Source of the DNA: Streptococcus suis
GTDB lineage: Bacteria > Bacillota > Bacilli > Lactobacillales > Streptococcaceae
NCBI RefSeq assembly: GCF_002960625.1
Contig: NZ_POJH01000019.1
Location: forward strand, 1 to 63,944
Reading direction: 5' to 3'
Length of the DNA: 63,944 nucleotides
A model generated the notes under the pieces. That model saw only the letters and a program-made list of their open reading frames with translations, did no database searches and was not told the DNA's origin. The stretch's first letter is position 1, and each line of letters begins with the position of its first letter. The translations under genes were made by a program, and so were the position numbers. Shown here one piece after another: positions 18,980-29,509 of the stretch.

Positions 18980-20931
18980 AAATTCAAGACGTTTTGAGAA
19001 AAGATGTCATGTTGCTTGATTTGCAAGCAACAAGCAAGGAAGCAGTCATCGATGAAATGATTGCTAGCTTGGTAGATAAAGGTTATGTAACTGATTTTGA
19101 TGTATTCAAAACAGGTATCATGAACCGTGAAGCACAAACGACAACAGGACTTGGTGACGGTATCGCAATGCCACACGCTAAGAATGCGGCTGTCAAAGAG
19201 GCAACGGTTCTCTTTGCTAAATCAAACAAGGGCGTTGACTACGCAAGCCTTGATGGTCAGCCAACTGACTTGTTCTTCATGATTGCGGCTCCAGAAGGTG
19301 CTAACGATACACACTTGGCTGCCCTTGCGGAATTGTCTAAATACTTGATGAAAGCTGGATTTGCTGATAGACTTCGTGCGGCAACAAATCCTGAAGAAGT
19401 GATTGCAGTCTTCGATACAGCAGAAGTAGCAGATAAAGCGGCTGAAGAAGTTGTTGCCGCTCCAAGTGGCGACCGTCCATTTATCGTTGCAGTTACAGCA
19501 TGTACAACAGGTATTGCCCACACCTACATGGCAGAAGAGGCTCTTAAGAAGCAAGCCGCTGAAATGGGAGTTGATATCAAGGTTGAAACAAATGGTGCAT
19601 CAGGTGTTGGAAACAAACTAACTGCTGAAGACATTAAGAAAGCAGCGGGCGTTATCATCGCAGCAGATAAGGCTGTTGACATGCCTCGTTTCAATGGTAA
19701 ACCATTGGTATCTCGTCCAGTTGCTGCTGGTATCAAACAAGCAGAAGAATTGATTAACATCATCTTGGACGGAAAAGCATCAGCTTATACAGCAACAGAA
19801 GGAGCAGCTACTGTGGAATCTTCAGAAAAACTCAGCCTTGGTAAAGCATTCTACAAACACTTGATGAGCGGTGTTTCTCAAATGTTGCCATTCGTTATCG
19901 GTGGCGGTATCTTGATTGCCCTTGCCTTCTTATTTGATAATTTACTAGGTGTTCCAAGTGATCAACTCGGAAATCTTGGTTCATACAACGAAATTGCTGC
20001 TATGTTCATGAAGATTGGTGGAGCAGCCTTTGGCTTTATGTTGCCACTCCTTGCAGGTTACATTGCTTACTCAATCGCTGAAAAACCTGGTTTGGTTGCA
20101 GGTTTCGTAGCTGGTGCAATCGCTAGCAGCGGTCTTGCTTTCGGTAAAATCCCTTATGCAGCTGGTGGTGAAGAAACCCTTGCCCTTGCTGGAGTATCAT
20201 CTGGTTTCTTGGGAGCTCTTGTAGGTGGTTTCCTTGCTGGTGGTGTAGTTCTTGTTCTTCGTAATGCTTTGCGTAACATGCCAAAATCACTCCAAGGTTT
20301 GAATGCCATCTTGCTCTTGCCACTTTTGGGAACAGCAATCACTGGTTTCTTGATGTTCTTTGTCAACATCCCAATGGCTGCAATTAACACTGGCATGAAC
20401 AACTTCCTTGCTGGTCTTGAAGGTAGCTCTGCTATTCTCCTTGGACTTGTCCTCGGTGGTATGATGGCAGTCGATATGGGTGGTCCAGTTAACAAGGCAG
20501 CCTATGTCTTCGGTACGGGTACCCTTGCAGCTACTGTTGCAGACGGTGGTTCTGTTGCCATGGCGGCAGTTATGGCAGGTGGTATGGTTCCACCGTTGGC
20601 AGTCTTTGTAGCAACTCTCTTGTTCAAGAACAAGTTCACGCAAGAAGAGCGTAACTCAGGTTTGACAAACATTGTTATGGGTCTGTCATTCATCACTGAA
20701 GGTGCCATTCCATTTGGTGCGGCTGACCCAGCTCGTGCAATCCCAAGCTTTATCGCAGGTTCTGCCCTTGCAGGTGCCTTGGTAGGTTTGTCAGGTATCC
20801 AATTGATGGCTCCACACGGTGGAATCTTCGTTATCGCTTTGACTTCAAATCCATTGCTTTACATCCTTTATGTATTGATTGGTGCAGTAGTTTCAGGTAT
20901 TCTCTACGGAGCTCTTCGTCAAGCTAAATAA
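18976..20931 (+). CDS. fruA: Fructose-specific PTS enzyme IIABC
   Basis: Membrane transporter that imports fructose and phosphorylates it at C1. The domain order in 651 residues is A-B-C. EIIA has the phosphorylated His67 (GIAMPHAKN), EIIB has Cys176 (VTACTTGIAHTYMAEEAL), and the EIIC part from about 285 has many helices (MLPFVIGGGILIALAF, then ITEGAIPFGAADP). The phosphate passes from HPr to EIIA, EIIB and sugar. It is the last gene of the fru operon, closed by a strong terminator. Confidence 0.96.
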   Translation: MKIQDVLRKDVMLLDLQATSKEAVIDEMIASLVDKGYVTDFDVFKTGIMNREAQTTTGLGDGIAMPHAKNAAVKEATVLFAKSNKGVDYASLDGQPTDLFFMIAAPEGANDTHLAALAELSKYLMKAGFADRLRAATNPEEVIAVFDTAEVADKAAEEVVAAPSGDRPFIVAVTACTTGIAHTYMAEEALKKQAAEMGVDIKVETNGASGVGNKLTAEDIKKAAGVIIAADKAVDMPRFNGKPLVSRPVAAGIKQAEELINIILDGKASAYTATEGAATVESSEKLSLGKAFYKHLMSGVSQMLPFVIGGGILIALAFLFDNLLGVPSDQLGNLGSYNEIAAMFMKIGGAAFGFMLPLLAGYIAYSIAEKPGLVAGFVAGAIASSGLAFGKIPYAAGGEETLALAGVSSGFLGALVGGFLAGGVVLVLRNALRNMPKSLQGLNAILLLPLLGTAITGFLMFFVNIPMAAINTGMNNFLAGLEGSSAILLGLVLGGMMAVDMGGPVNKAAYVFGTGTLAATVADGGSVAMAAVMAGGMVPPLAVFVATLLFKNKFTQEERNSGLTNIVMGLSFITEGAIPFGAADPARAIPSFIAGSALAGALVGLSGIQLMAPHGGIFVIALTSNPLLYILYVLIGAVVSGILYGALRQAK

Positions 20932-20935
20932 GATT

Positions 20936-20964
20936 AAAACCTTGTCTTCGGGCAAGGTTTTTTT
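20936..20964 (+). terminator. Terminator of the fru operon
   Basis: AAAACCTTG and CAAGGTTTT pair around TCTTCGGG and run into seven Ts, five bases after the fruA stop. Confidence 0.88.
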
Positions 20965-21077
20965 ATCTGGAAAATTCTGTATTTAGATTAAAATATAAAT
21001 AATTATGTAAAGAATATCATATATAGTATATTGAGATATTTTATTTGTTTTAAAACAGTATATTATTAGAGAAATAT

Positions 21078-21085
21078 GCTATACT
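21078..21085 (+). promoter_or_regulatory. Probable -10 of the M26 protease promoter
   Basis: TATACT at 21080-21085, preceded by TGC, is an extended -10 box 34 bases before the ATG. The region 20965-21077 is very AT-rich without a gene. GAAGGAG at 21107-21113 is the ribosome-binding site. Confidence 0.45.
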
Positions 21086-21119
21086 TTTAAGTAAGAAGAA
21101 ATAAACGAAGGAGCTTCAT

Positions 21120-24100
21120 ATGTTTTGGAAGGAAAAGCAAAATAAGTTTTCTATTCGTAAATTTAATAGAGGCGTTGCATCAGTTATTATTGGTATGACT
21201 GCTGCCTTATTTTTTGTACCAAATTTGGCTATGAAAGCAGAATTGACTGCTCTTGCTCATACAAATGTAGCAAGAGAACAGATCTCCTATAAGTATGTCC
21301 TTTATTCGGAACTGACATCAGATGAGAAGGCACGAATTCAAGCGACCATTCCAGCAAGGCAGGTTGGGGATACCCATACTTACTATATGGTCTATCGTCC
21401 AAAGACAAATTTGCCTCAAACAGGAGATATCCCGACTTTTACAAGTAGTCTGGTTGGTTTAGGGCTATTGATTATCGGTCTATCTCTTACAAAAGATAGG
21501 AAAAAACGAATTGTTAGAAGTCTGATTATTTTAACTGCTACAGGTAGTCTTTCAGTGGCTGCAATTTCTACAGGTAGCCTCTCTGGTTTCGATAAGCAAT
21601 TTACCCTTGCCATAGGTGAAGCTTTGCCACAAGCAGTGATTTCTATAGATCAGCATGAATTTGTAGGTTTTATTTTAGAAGGGGATGTAAATTCTGAAAC
21701 AATCACAGTAACAGAAGCAAATGTTGGTGAACAGAAGTCGTCAAGCGAATTGATATTGCCAAATACATTGGTTGAGGGAATATCTAAGCATTCAGAAGCT
21801 CCTGTTCCACCATCAACAAAAGACGACGTTCTACCTGAGGAACCAACAGCGCCCGTAGTCCCAATTGCCCCAGTTACGGAAGAGCCAGAAGCTCCCGTCC
21901 CACCATCAACAGAAGATGAAGTTCTACCTGAGGAACCAACAGAGCCTGTAGTCCCAGTTGCTCCAGTTACTGAACAGCCAGAAACTCCCGTTCCACCATC
22001 AACAGAAGCCGAAGTTCTACCTGAGGAACCAACAGATCCAGTTGTCCCAATTGCCCCAGTTACGGACGAGCCAGAAGCTCCCGTCACTCCGGCACCACCA
22101 GTTACAGAGGACGAGGTTCTACCTGAGGAAGCTACAGATCCCGTAGTCCCAATTGCCCCAGTTACTGAACAGCCAGAAGCTCCCGTTCCACCATCAACAG
22201 AAGATGAAGTTCTACCTGAGGCACCAACAGAGCCTGTAGTCCCAGTTGCTCCAGTAACTCCAGTTACTGAAGATCCAGAAGCTCCCGTCCCACCATCAAC
22301 AGAGGGCGAAGTTCTTCCAGAATCCCCAACTGATCCCGTCGCTCCAAGTGACCCAGTAACGGAAGAACCAGAAACTCCCGTTCCACCATCAACAGAATCC
22401 GAAGTTCTACCCGAGGAACCAACAGAGCCTGTAGTCCCAGTTGCTCCCGTTCCACCATCAACAGAATCCGAAGTTCTACCTGAGGAATCAACAGAGCCCG
22501 TTGTCCCAAGTTATCCAGTTACTGAAGATCCAGAAGCTCCCGTTCCACCATCAACAGAAGATGAAGTTCTACCTGAGGCACCAACAGAGCCCGTTGTCCC
22601 AAGTTATCCAGTTACTGAACAGCCAGAAGCTCCCGTCCCACCATCAACAGAGGACGAAGTTCTACCCGAGGAACCAACAGAGCCTGTAGTCCCAGTTGCT
22701 CCAGTTACTGAAGATCCAGAAGCTCCCGTTCCACCATCAACAGAAGCCGAAGTTCTACCTGAGGAACCAACAGCGCCCGTAGTCCCAATTGCCCCAGTTA
22801 CTGAAGATCCAGAAGCTCCCGTTCCACCATCAACAGAATCCGAAGTTCTACCTGAGGAACCAACAGATCCCGTCGCTCCCGTTCCACCAGTTACAGAGGA
22901 CGAGGTTCTACCTGAGGAAGCTACAGATCCCGTTGTCCCAATTGCCCCAGTTACTGAACAGCCAGAAGCTCCCGTTCCACCATCAACAGAGGACGAGGTT
23001 CTACCCGAGGACCCAACAGGTCCCGTAGTCCCAATTGCTCCGAGTGCCCCAGTTACTGAACAGCCAGAAGCTCCAGAAACTCCCGTCTCACCATCAACAG
23101 AATCTGAAGTTCTACCTGAGGAACCAACAGAGCCAGTTGTCCCAAGTTTTCCAGTTACGGAACAACCAGTAGCCCCCGTCACTCCCGTTCCACCATCAAC
23201 AGAGGCCGAAGTTCTTCCAGAAACTCCAACGGATCCCGTCGCTCCAAGTGACCCAGTAACGGAAGAACCAGAAACTCCCGTTCCACCATCAACAGAATCC
23301 GAAGTTCTACCCGAGGAACCAACAGATCCAGTTGTCCCAAGTTCTCCAGTTACGGAAGAACCAGAAGCTCCCGTTCCACCATCAACAGAAGCCGAAGTTC
23401 TACCCGAGGACCCAACAGATCCTGTAGTCCCAAGTTCTCCAGCTACGGAAGAGCCAGAAGCTCCCGTTCCACCATCAACAGAAGCTGACGTTCTACTCGA
23501 GGCACCAACAGATTCTGTAGTCCCAGTTACTCCAGTTACTGAACAGCCAGAAGCTCCCGTCCCACCATCAACAGAATCCGAAGTTCTACCCGAGGAACCA
23601 ACCGAGCCTGTAGTCCCAGTTACTCCAGTTACTGAACAGCCAGAAGCTCCCGTTCCACCATCAATAGAATCCGAAGTTCTACCCGAGGAACCAGCAGATC
23701 CCGTCGCTCCAAGTGACCCAGTTACTGAAGATCCAGAAGCTCCCGTCACTCCGGCGCCATCATCAACAGAGGGCGAAGTTCTACCCGAGGCACCAACAGA
23801 GCCTGTAGTCCCAAGTTCTCCAGCTACGGAAGCTCCAGAAACTCCGGCACCACCAGTTACAGAGGACGAGGTTCTACCTGAGGAAGCTACAGATCCCGTT
23901 GTCCCAGTTGCTCCAGTTACTGAAGAGCCAGAAGCTCCCGTCCCACCATCAACAGAAGCCGAAGTTCTACCCGAGGCACCAACAGAGCCTGTAGTCCCAA
24001 GTTCTCCAGTTACGGAAGAACCAGAAGAACCTATTAAAACCAAACCGGAGTTAGTTTTATCAATTCTTAAAGAAAATGTAGATGATAGGAGTGTAGAAGT

Positions 24101-27100
24101 AAGCTATACTCTGATAGACAATGATTCTACATTTGTCAAGGCTATGGTATCTCTATACAAAGGGGATGAATTAGTCACAGAAAAAGAAATTCTAACACAA
24201 GAAGAGCTATACAAGGTTCCATTTGCCGACTTGCTGCTGAACACTGACTATGAAGTAAAAACACGATTTACCTATAATTTAGGTAATGATGATGTGGAAG
24301 AAGAGCTCAGAACAGAAAAATTTGAACTAGAGAATAAGTTGCTGGAATTTCGATCTTACAATAGTATTGAGCTGTATCAAGTTGATGAATTTGGCGAGAA
24401 AACAAGGATTACAGCCTTGACTAGCGCTCCAATTTCTTCAGAAAACTACCTTGTTAAGATTTCTACTGTAAACAACAAAGATATTTATCTTCCAGTTGAT
24501 AGCTTTGAGAATGCTGACAAGGGGATTATGGTCAATATTATTCATCCGAAATTGGTTAAGTTTAACCAGAATAATAATGGTTTTGATAAAAATCATACCT
24601 TTATGATTGATAAACTTGTCTTGCAAGAGGGGGCCTACAGTAAATTTAGTGAATTAGTAGATGCTATCAATAACAATCCTAGTGGAACTTATTATCTAGC
24701 TGCTGATATGGTTGTTGATAAGGAGGTTTCGACTGACACCTACGTTACCAAAGAATTTACTGGAAGTCTGAAGAGCCTAGGTGGGCAAAAGGCCTACTCG
24801 ATCTTACAGTTAGATAGACCGCTTTTCAGCACTCTTAAGAATGCTAGGGTCGAAAATATCTCCTTAAAAGATGTGGCCATTGTAAATGATCAAACAGCAG
24901 TAGCTGCTCTAGCTAAAAAATCAGACAAGTCTATCATCGATAAGGTTTCTATTTCAGGAAATATTACTGCCAAACAAAATATTGCTGGCATTGTCTATAA
25001 CGCCACAAACGGCACAACCATTAGTAATTCCATTGTTAATGTCAACCTGAGCAATATAGCAAGTCATGAAGCTTATCATATGGGTGGTGTTACAGGGATT
25101 TTAAATAATTCAACCATTGATAAGGTGCGGGCTAATGTTACGATTGATGCCAAAACTGCAAGTGGACGTGGACAAGGAATTGGAGGAATTGTAGCAAACG
25201 CGCAAGCTGCTGTGATAAAAAATTCCTATGTCACTGGAAATATCCATGCGACAGAAACTGCTGACACAGGTGGTGTGGTTGGCTTAGCTAGAATGTCTTT
25301 CTTGAATAATATAGCAACAGGTGCATCTGTTACAAATGGCGGCATCATCGCTTCGGGTCAAACTCAATCTGCTACAGTATGGTCCACCATAAGCAATCTC
25401 TATAGTGTTGAAGGTCATGCAGCAGGGCAACCAAATCCTGCTATTCAGTCTACAAGCCTTTCTCAAGAAGCCGTATTAGTGAAAATCAAGGCATGGGGAA
25501 TTCCAACACCACCAACCACGACAGGACAGGAAACTACCGACAGTCAGTCGAATTCAGTGCAGACTATCGATTATAACCAGGTTCAACATGCTCAGGCTGA
25601 ACGAAGAACTGCCTATGAAAACACTGCTAAGTTGTTGCCTTTCTATGATCGGAATACGATTGTTAAATATGGGAACTTGATTGATGAAACAAGCAACCTC
25701 TACAGCAAACCTATCCGATCTGTCCTTACCTTGACTGAGGATGGCATAGTAACAAATATCTATGATCAACATACTTCCTTGAATAAATTGCTGATCCATT
25801 TTGAGGACGGAACTTCAGAAATACTACCCCTAGTGTTTAAGGGTGAGTATGGCAACACCAAGGTTGTGGAATATCGTTTAGGTGATCAACTCCTCTATAC
25901 ACCGGAACAGTTACTATCTCTGGAATCTAGCCTCATCGATGAGCTAGTGGCGGCATTTTCACAGGTTGAACTTTACAGCGAAAAGATGGCTAACATCTTG
26001 CATATCCAAACATCAGATAAACAAGCCAAATTAAAAGACTTGTATTTAGATGAGTCCTTTGCAGAAGTCAAAGCCAATCTCGAGGGCCATATCAAAGGTT
26101 TGTTGGCAAATAGACAGGTGGTTGATACCACAAGCAAGGCTGTCAGGGATGTCATTAAAAAAGAATTCTTGGCAGATAAAGAAAAAATTATGTTCGCCCT
26201 TGCCTATCTCAATAGGCTATATGGCATTAAATATGGAGATACCAATATCAAGAATATTGTGCTCCATCATGCGGATTTCTATAAGCGTCAATTAGATACT
26301 TTAGGCTGGTTGAGGTCATTTACGGATAAACTCACCAAGCATGATGATCAGTTCTATGTTTCGCAAAAAGGCTACGAAGATATGTATTTTGACAGATTAA
26401 CACTTGCCAATAATGCAGCCATTCATAAGGAACGTTTTGGAGCACTCTCTAGTCAATTTGGAACAGTTCGTGATTTCTTGGAATACAATAAGAAATTGTT
26501 CTTGGGAGAAACTGATTCAAGGAAGTGGTTTAAAGAAGCGACCAATGCCTTTGTTTATGAAATTCCATCCAATGCAAACTCGAGCATTGACACCAGTCTA
26601 TATAGTCATCTGGGACGTATTCCACGCTATGAAAAATACTACTTGCCATTGCTGAATATCAAGGAGAAGGATGATATTTTCGTAATGAGCTCAATGGCAA
26701 CAGTAGCCTTTGGTGGTTATGGAAGATATGTGGATACGGCTTTGAAAAAGACCAATCCAGAACAATATTACCAAGCAGTTAAGACAGTACAGACAAGTTT
26801 GATACCGAAACACGGGAAACGATTAGGTGACTTTTTGGATATGTGGTATCAAATGGCAGATTCTAATCTGAGAGATAAGTTTATCCAACGCTCAACTGAA
26901 ATTTGGGATGGTTACTGGATCAAGGATTCAAATGCATTTGAAGACCATGCTGATAAACGGCGGTGGGCTGGTAAATATGATCAGGAATACCGCTATGTTC
27001 AGGAGTTGGCAGGTGCCTTGAATGAATGGCATAGACAATCAAGAGATAGTGCCTTTTCAGATACAGTAACCTTTGTGAAATTTTCAAATCGGGACATGTT

Positions 27101-28148
27101 ATCTGATCTAGGGGATTCAACTATGAGTCATGAATTGGTCCATAACTATGATGAAACCATCATGTTGGATGGTCATAAGCGTCGTCCTGGTCAAGATGCA
27201 GAATCCTATGCTATGGGCTTGTTGCAGTCATCAGCTGGTGGAGGTATTTATTACTATGGCTTTAATTTCATGAATGAACATAGTCCAAATACCCCACACA
27301 ATGTTTCAAGTAGTCGCTTCAAAACAAAAGAGGATTTACAAACCTATCTAAAAGGAGTCTTTGATGTGACCTACCTCTTGGATGCAGTCGAAATCCAAGC
27401 CATTGCCACTAAGGGGAAAGAGGCTTATCCTTACTTCTTTAACAAGATAGAGTTGGTCCCAGCCAATGAAGCAACTGTCAGCCAGTCTTTAAACTACCAA
27501 AACACTCATGATCGTATTAGGAAATTGAGTAATGAGGAACTGGCTAACTTGAACATTACCACTATCAACGATGCGATTGACCATGCACTAGTTGCTAAAT
27601 CCTCACTTTTGCTGGAACAAGACTATTTACGCGAAAATTTGAAGAACTATTATTTCGTACCGCTCTATTATCCGATTTATGCAGGCTTGCAAAATAATAG
27701 TGGTACTGTTGGTGGTTTACAATTCCGTAAGACGGCCTTGGAGCTATTAGCAGCAAAAGGTTGGGAAGAAGGCTTTATTCCTTATGCAACAGACAAGCTA
27801 AAAGCGGAAGCAGAGGCGGCAGGTCGTCTACTATCTGATCAGTTTATTTTTGAAAAAATATTTGCTGGACAATTTACGGATTATGCAAGCTTCAAAAAAG
27901 CTATGTATAAAGAACGCTGGGATAAGAAGGATAGACTGAAAGCCATCACGATTAGCTTCAATGGTCAGACTGAAACAATAGATAATATTGAAACGCTGAG
28001 TAGGCTGATGGCGGAGGCAGTTGATAAAGATTATCAGGCCGCTAAGAATAAGCAAGCAGGATTTAATCGCCAAGGTTTGAAAGATTCTATTTTGAAAGCC
28101 TATGTCGGATTAACGGATAGTTTTACCTCCTTCATATTTACAGATTGA
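21120..28148 (+). CDS. iga: M26 zinc metalloprotease, IgA1-protease type
   Basis: Surface protease of 2342 residues. A YSIRK-type signal (FSIRKFNRGVASVIIGM) is followed by a short region, LPQTG at 98-102 with a membrane helix (about 108-125) and a second hydrophobic segment (about 134-153). Residues 220-970 are proline-rich repeats. Then come ZmpB-like domains, a glycine-rich beta-helix-like stretch (about 1240-1420) and the peptidase domain with His2004-Glu2005 and His2008 (HELVH) and Glu2028 as likely third zinc ligand. N-terminal LPxTG motifs are established for pneumococcal IgA1 and Zmp proteases. Cleavage of IgA1 is likely, but M26 relatives differ in substrate. Monocistronic. Confidence 0.9.
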   Translation: MFWKEKQNKFSIRKFNRGVASVIIGMTAALFFVPNLAMKAELTALAHTNVAREQISYKYVLYSELTSDEKARIQATIPARQVGDTHTYYMVYRPKTNLPQTGDIPTFTSSLVGLGLLIIGLSLTKDRKKRIVRSLIILTATGSLSVAAISTGSLSGFDKQFTLAIGEALPQAVISIDQHEFVGFILEGDVNSETITVTEANVGEQKSSSELILPNTLVEGISKHSEAPVPPSTKDDVLPEEPTAPVVPIAPVTEEPEAPVPPSTEDEVLPEEPTEPVVPVAPVTEQPETPVPPSTEAEVLPEEPTDPVVPIAPVTDEPEAPVTPAPPVTEDEVLPEEATDPVVPIAPVTEQPEAPVPPSTEDEVLPEAPTEPVVPVAPVTPVTEDPEAPVPPSTEGEVLPESPTDPVAPSDPVTEEPETPVPPSTESEVLPEEPTEPVVPVAPVPPSTESEVLPEESTEPVVPSYPVTEDPEAPVPPSTEDEVLPEAPTEPVVPSYPVTEQPEAPVPPSTEDEVLPEEPTEPVVPVAPVTEDPEAPVPPSTEAEVLPEEPTAPVVPIAPVTEDPEAPVPPSTESEVLPEEPTDPVAPVPPVTEDEVLPEEATDPVVPIAPVTEQPEAPVPPSTEDEVLPEDPTGPVVPIAPSAPVTEQPEAPETPVSPSTESEVLPEEPTEPVVPSFPVTEQPVAPVTPVPPSTEAEVLPETPTDPVAPSDPVTEEPETPVPPSTESEVLPEEPTDPVVPSSPVTEEPEAPVPPSTEAEVLPEDPTDPVVPSSPATEEPEAPVPPSTEADVLLEAPTDSVVPVTPVTEQPEAPVPPSTESEVLPEEPTEPVVPVTPVTEQPEAPVPPSIESEVLPEEPADPVAPSDPVTEDPEAPVTPAPSSTEGEVLPEAPTEPVVPSSPATEAPETPAPPVTEDEVLPEEATDPVVPVAPVTEEPEAPVPPSTEAEVLPEAPTEPVVPSSPVTEEPEEPIKTKPELVLSILKENVDDRSVEVSYTLIDNDSTFVKAMVSLYKGDELVTEKEILTQEELYKVPFADLLLNTDYEVKTRFTYNLGNDDVEEELRTEKFELENKLLEFRSYNSIELYQVDEFGEKTRITALTSAPISSENYLVKISTVNNKDIYLPVDSFENADKGIMVNIIHPKLVKFNQNNNGFDKNHTFMIDKLVLQEGAYSKFSELVDAINNNPSGTYYLAADMVVDKEVSTDTYVTKEFTGSLKSLGGQKAYSILQLDRPLFSTLKNARVENISLKDVAIVNDQTAVAALAKKSDKSIIDKVSISGNITAKQNIAGIVYNATNGTTISNSIVNVNLSNIASHEAYHMGGVTGILNNSTIDKVRANVTIDAKTASGRGQGIGGIVANAQAAVIKNSYVTGNIHATETADTGGVVGLARMSFLNNIATGASVTNGGIIASGQTQSATVWSTISNLYSVEGHAAGQPNPAIQSTSLSQEAVLVKIKAWGIPTPPTTTGQETTDSQSNSVQTIDYNQVQHAQAERRTAYENTAKLLPFYDRNTIVKYGNLIDETSNLYSKPIRSVLTLTEDGIVTNIYDQHTSLNKLLIHFEDGTSEILPLVFKGEYGNTKVVEYRLGDQLLYTPEQLLSLESSLIDELVAAFSQVELYSEKMANILHIQTSDKQAKLKDLYLDESFAEVKANLEGHIKGLLANRQVVDTTSKAVRDVIKKEFLADKEKIMFALAYLNRLYGIKYGDTNIKNIVLHHADFYKRQLDTLGWLRSFTDKLTKHDDQFYVSQKGYEDMYFDRLTLANNAAIHKERFGALSSQFGTVRDFLEYNKKLFLGETDSRKWFKEATNAFVYEIPSNANSSIDTSLYSHLGRIPRYEKYYLPLLNIKEKDDIFVMSSMATVAFGGYGRYVDTALKKTNPEQYYQAVKTVQTSLIPKHGKRLGDFLDMWYQMADSNLRDKFIQRSTEIWDGYWIKDSNAFEDHADKRRWAGKYDQEYRYVQELAGALNEWHRQSRDSAFSDTVTFVKFSNRDMLSDLGDSTMSHELVHNYDETIMLDGHKRRPGQDAESYAMGLLQSSAGGGIYYYGFNFMNEHSPNTPHNVSSSRFKTKEDLQTYLKGVFDVTYLLDAVEIQAIATKGKEAYPYFFNKIELVPANEATVSQSLNYQNTHDRIRKLSNEELANLNITTINDAIDHALVAKSSLLLEQDYLRENLKNYYFVPLYYPIYAGLQNNSGTVGGLQFRKTALELLAAKGWEEGFIPYATDKLKAEAEAAGRLLSDQFIFEKIFAGQFTDYASFKKAMYKERWDKKDRLKAITISFNGQTETIDNIETLSRLMAEAVDKDYQAAKNKQAGFNRQGLKDSILKAYVGLTDSFTSFIFTD
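21790..24030 (+). repeat. 24 proline-rich repeats inside the M26 protease gene
   Basis: The block EVLPE (with DVLPE and DVLLE variants) recurs 24 times in about 750 residues, in units of roughly 25-40 residues such as PEAPVPPSTEDEVLPEEPTE. Long stretches of the DNA repeats are identical between units, so copy number is likely to vary between strains. The block would act as a wall-spanning stalk. Confidence 0.9.
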
Positions 28149-28173
28149 CCGAGGTCAATTCTCATTACCTTTT

Positions 28174-28217
28174 GGGAAGAAGTTGAAAGATAGTATTTTC
28201 GCCTTCTTCCTTTTATT
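28174..28217 (+). terminator. Probable terminator of the M26 protease gene
   Basis: GGAAGAAG and CTTCTTCC can pair across a 20-base loop and are followed by TTTTATTTTTT. Confidence 0.6.
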
Positions 28218-28282
28218 TTTTCCCAATTCTCCCTTGAACTGTGATATAATAAGCATAGTATTGTTTATAGGAGAAATTAGAC

Positions 28283-28657
28283 ATGGAAATCATTCGCGAA
28301 AAAGAATTTGTCAATCAGTATCACTTTGATGCCCGCAATCATGCTTGGGAAAAGGAAAATGGGGTTCCAGAAACGAAATTAAATGTTGATTTCCAACTAC
28401 TTGAACGCAATGAAGAAGAAAATAAAACATCAATGATTACTATTTTGCGTTTCATCATTGTTTTGAACCATTTTGTTATTTCTGGTGCTATGAGCCAAGC
28501 CGTTCATCTTCAGGGTCGTTACGTCAATGAACCGACAGAATTTACAGAGGAAGAAAAACGGACATTAGTTGAGCCACTATTGGATATGTTGAAACGCATG
28601 ACCTATGATGTTACAGAAATTGCTTTTGATGCACCAGGTGTAAATTTGGAGTTTTAA
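28283..28657 (+). CDS. DUF1149 family protein
   Basis: Cytoplasmic protein of 124 residues conserved in streptococci and lactococci (DUF1149), with no established function. The family is thought to share the SecB chaperone fold; I cannot confirm that from sequence alone. It begins [19 protein letters not shown] and has a mixed alpha/beta pattern without membrane segments. TATAAT at 28245-28250 and TAGGAGA before the ATG show its own promoter. degV starts two bases after its stop, so the two are co-transcribed with dapB and cca. Confidence 0.88.
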   Translation: MEIIREKEFVNQYHFDARNHAWEKENGVPETKLNVDFQLLERNEEENKTSMITILRFIIVLNHFVISGAMSQAVHLQGRYVNEPTEFTEEEKRTLVEPLLDMLKRMTYDVTEIAFDAPGVNLEF

Positions 28658-28658
28658 T

Positions 28659-29501
28659 ATGAAATTAGCAGTTATTACGGACTCATCGGCTGTTTTAGGG
28701 ATAGAACGCGAGGACTTGTTTGTCTTAAATATTCCAGTTAACATTGATGGTGTCAATTATATCGAAGGTCAAAATTTGACCGTTGAGGAATTTTATCAAA
28801 AAATGGCCTCATCAAAGGATTTACCAAAGACCAGCCAACCAAGTTTGATGGAGTTAGACGATATTTTGACAAGTTTGAAAGAAAAAGGCTATACGCACGC
28901 GCTAGGCTTGTTCTTATCGTCAGGTATTTCCGGTTTTTACCAAAATATCCAGTATCTGGCAGAAGAATATGAAGGCCTGACGGTTACCTTCCCAGATACA
29001 AAAATAACTTCAGCACCTTTAGGTATGATGGTTGAAAATGTACTCAAATGGGCCGATGAAGGTCAGAGCTTTGAAGAAATTATTGGCAAATTGAACCAAG
29101 AAATTGGCAAGACCACAGCCTTTATTATGGTCGATGACCTTAATCACCTAGTAAAAGGTGGTCGCCTGTCTAATGGTGCAGCCTTGTTAGGTAATCTCTT
29201 GAGTATCAAGCCAATTTTATACTTCACAGATGAAGGTAAGATTGAAGTTTATGAAAAAGTTCGGACTGAGAAAAAGGCTATCAAGCGCTTGTTAGAAATT
29301 CTTCAAGAACAAACGAAAAATGGTCACTACCAAATTGCCATCATTCATGCCAACGCACCTGAAAAAGCTGAAAACTTTAAACAACAGTTAGAAGAAGCAG
29401 GAGTGGGTAGTGATTTGCCAATCGTATCATTTGGTTCAGTCATTGGTACGCATTTGGGAGAAGGGGCAGTGGCCTTTGGTATTTCTCCCATCATTGAATA
29501 G
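28659..29501 (+). CDS. DegV family fatty-acid-binding protein
   Basis: 280 residues of the DegV/FakB family. FakB proteins hold a fatty acid for the kinase FakA, which feeds exogenous fatty acids into phospholipid synthesis. Conserved stretches are [33 protein letters not shown] and the C-terminal [16 protein letters not shown]. Streptococci carry several paralogues, so the lipid preference and FakB role are inferred. It is translationally close to DUF1149 upstream and dapB eight bases downstream. Confidence 0.9.
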   Translation: MKLAVITDSSAVLGIEREDLFVLNIPVNIDGVNYIEGQNLTVEEFYQKMASSKDLPKTSQPSLMELDDILTSLKEKGYTHALGLFLSSGISGFYQNIQYLAEEYEGLTVTFPDTKITSAPLGMMVENVLKWADEGQSFEEIIGKLNQEIGKTTAFIMVDDLNHLVKGGRLSNGAALLGNLLSIKPILYFTDEGKIEVYEKVRTEKKAIKRLLEILQEQTKNGHYQIAIIHANAPEKAENFKQQLEEAGVGSDLPIVSFGSVIGTHLGEGAVAFGISPIIE

Positions 29502-29509
29502 GAGTTTGC

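Noticed and set aside
22604..24043. 479-codon open frame on the minus strand with collagen-like Gly/Ser repeats
   Set aside because: It mirrors the proline-rich repeat of the M26 protease, where repeated codon choice removes antisense stops. No ribosome-binding site or promoter was seen.
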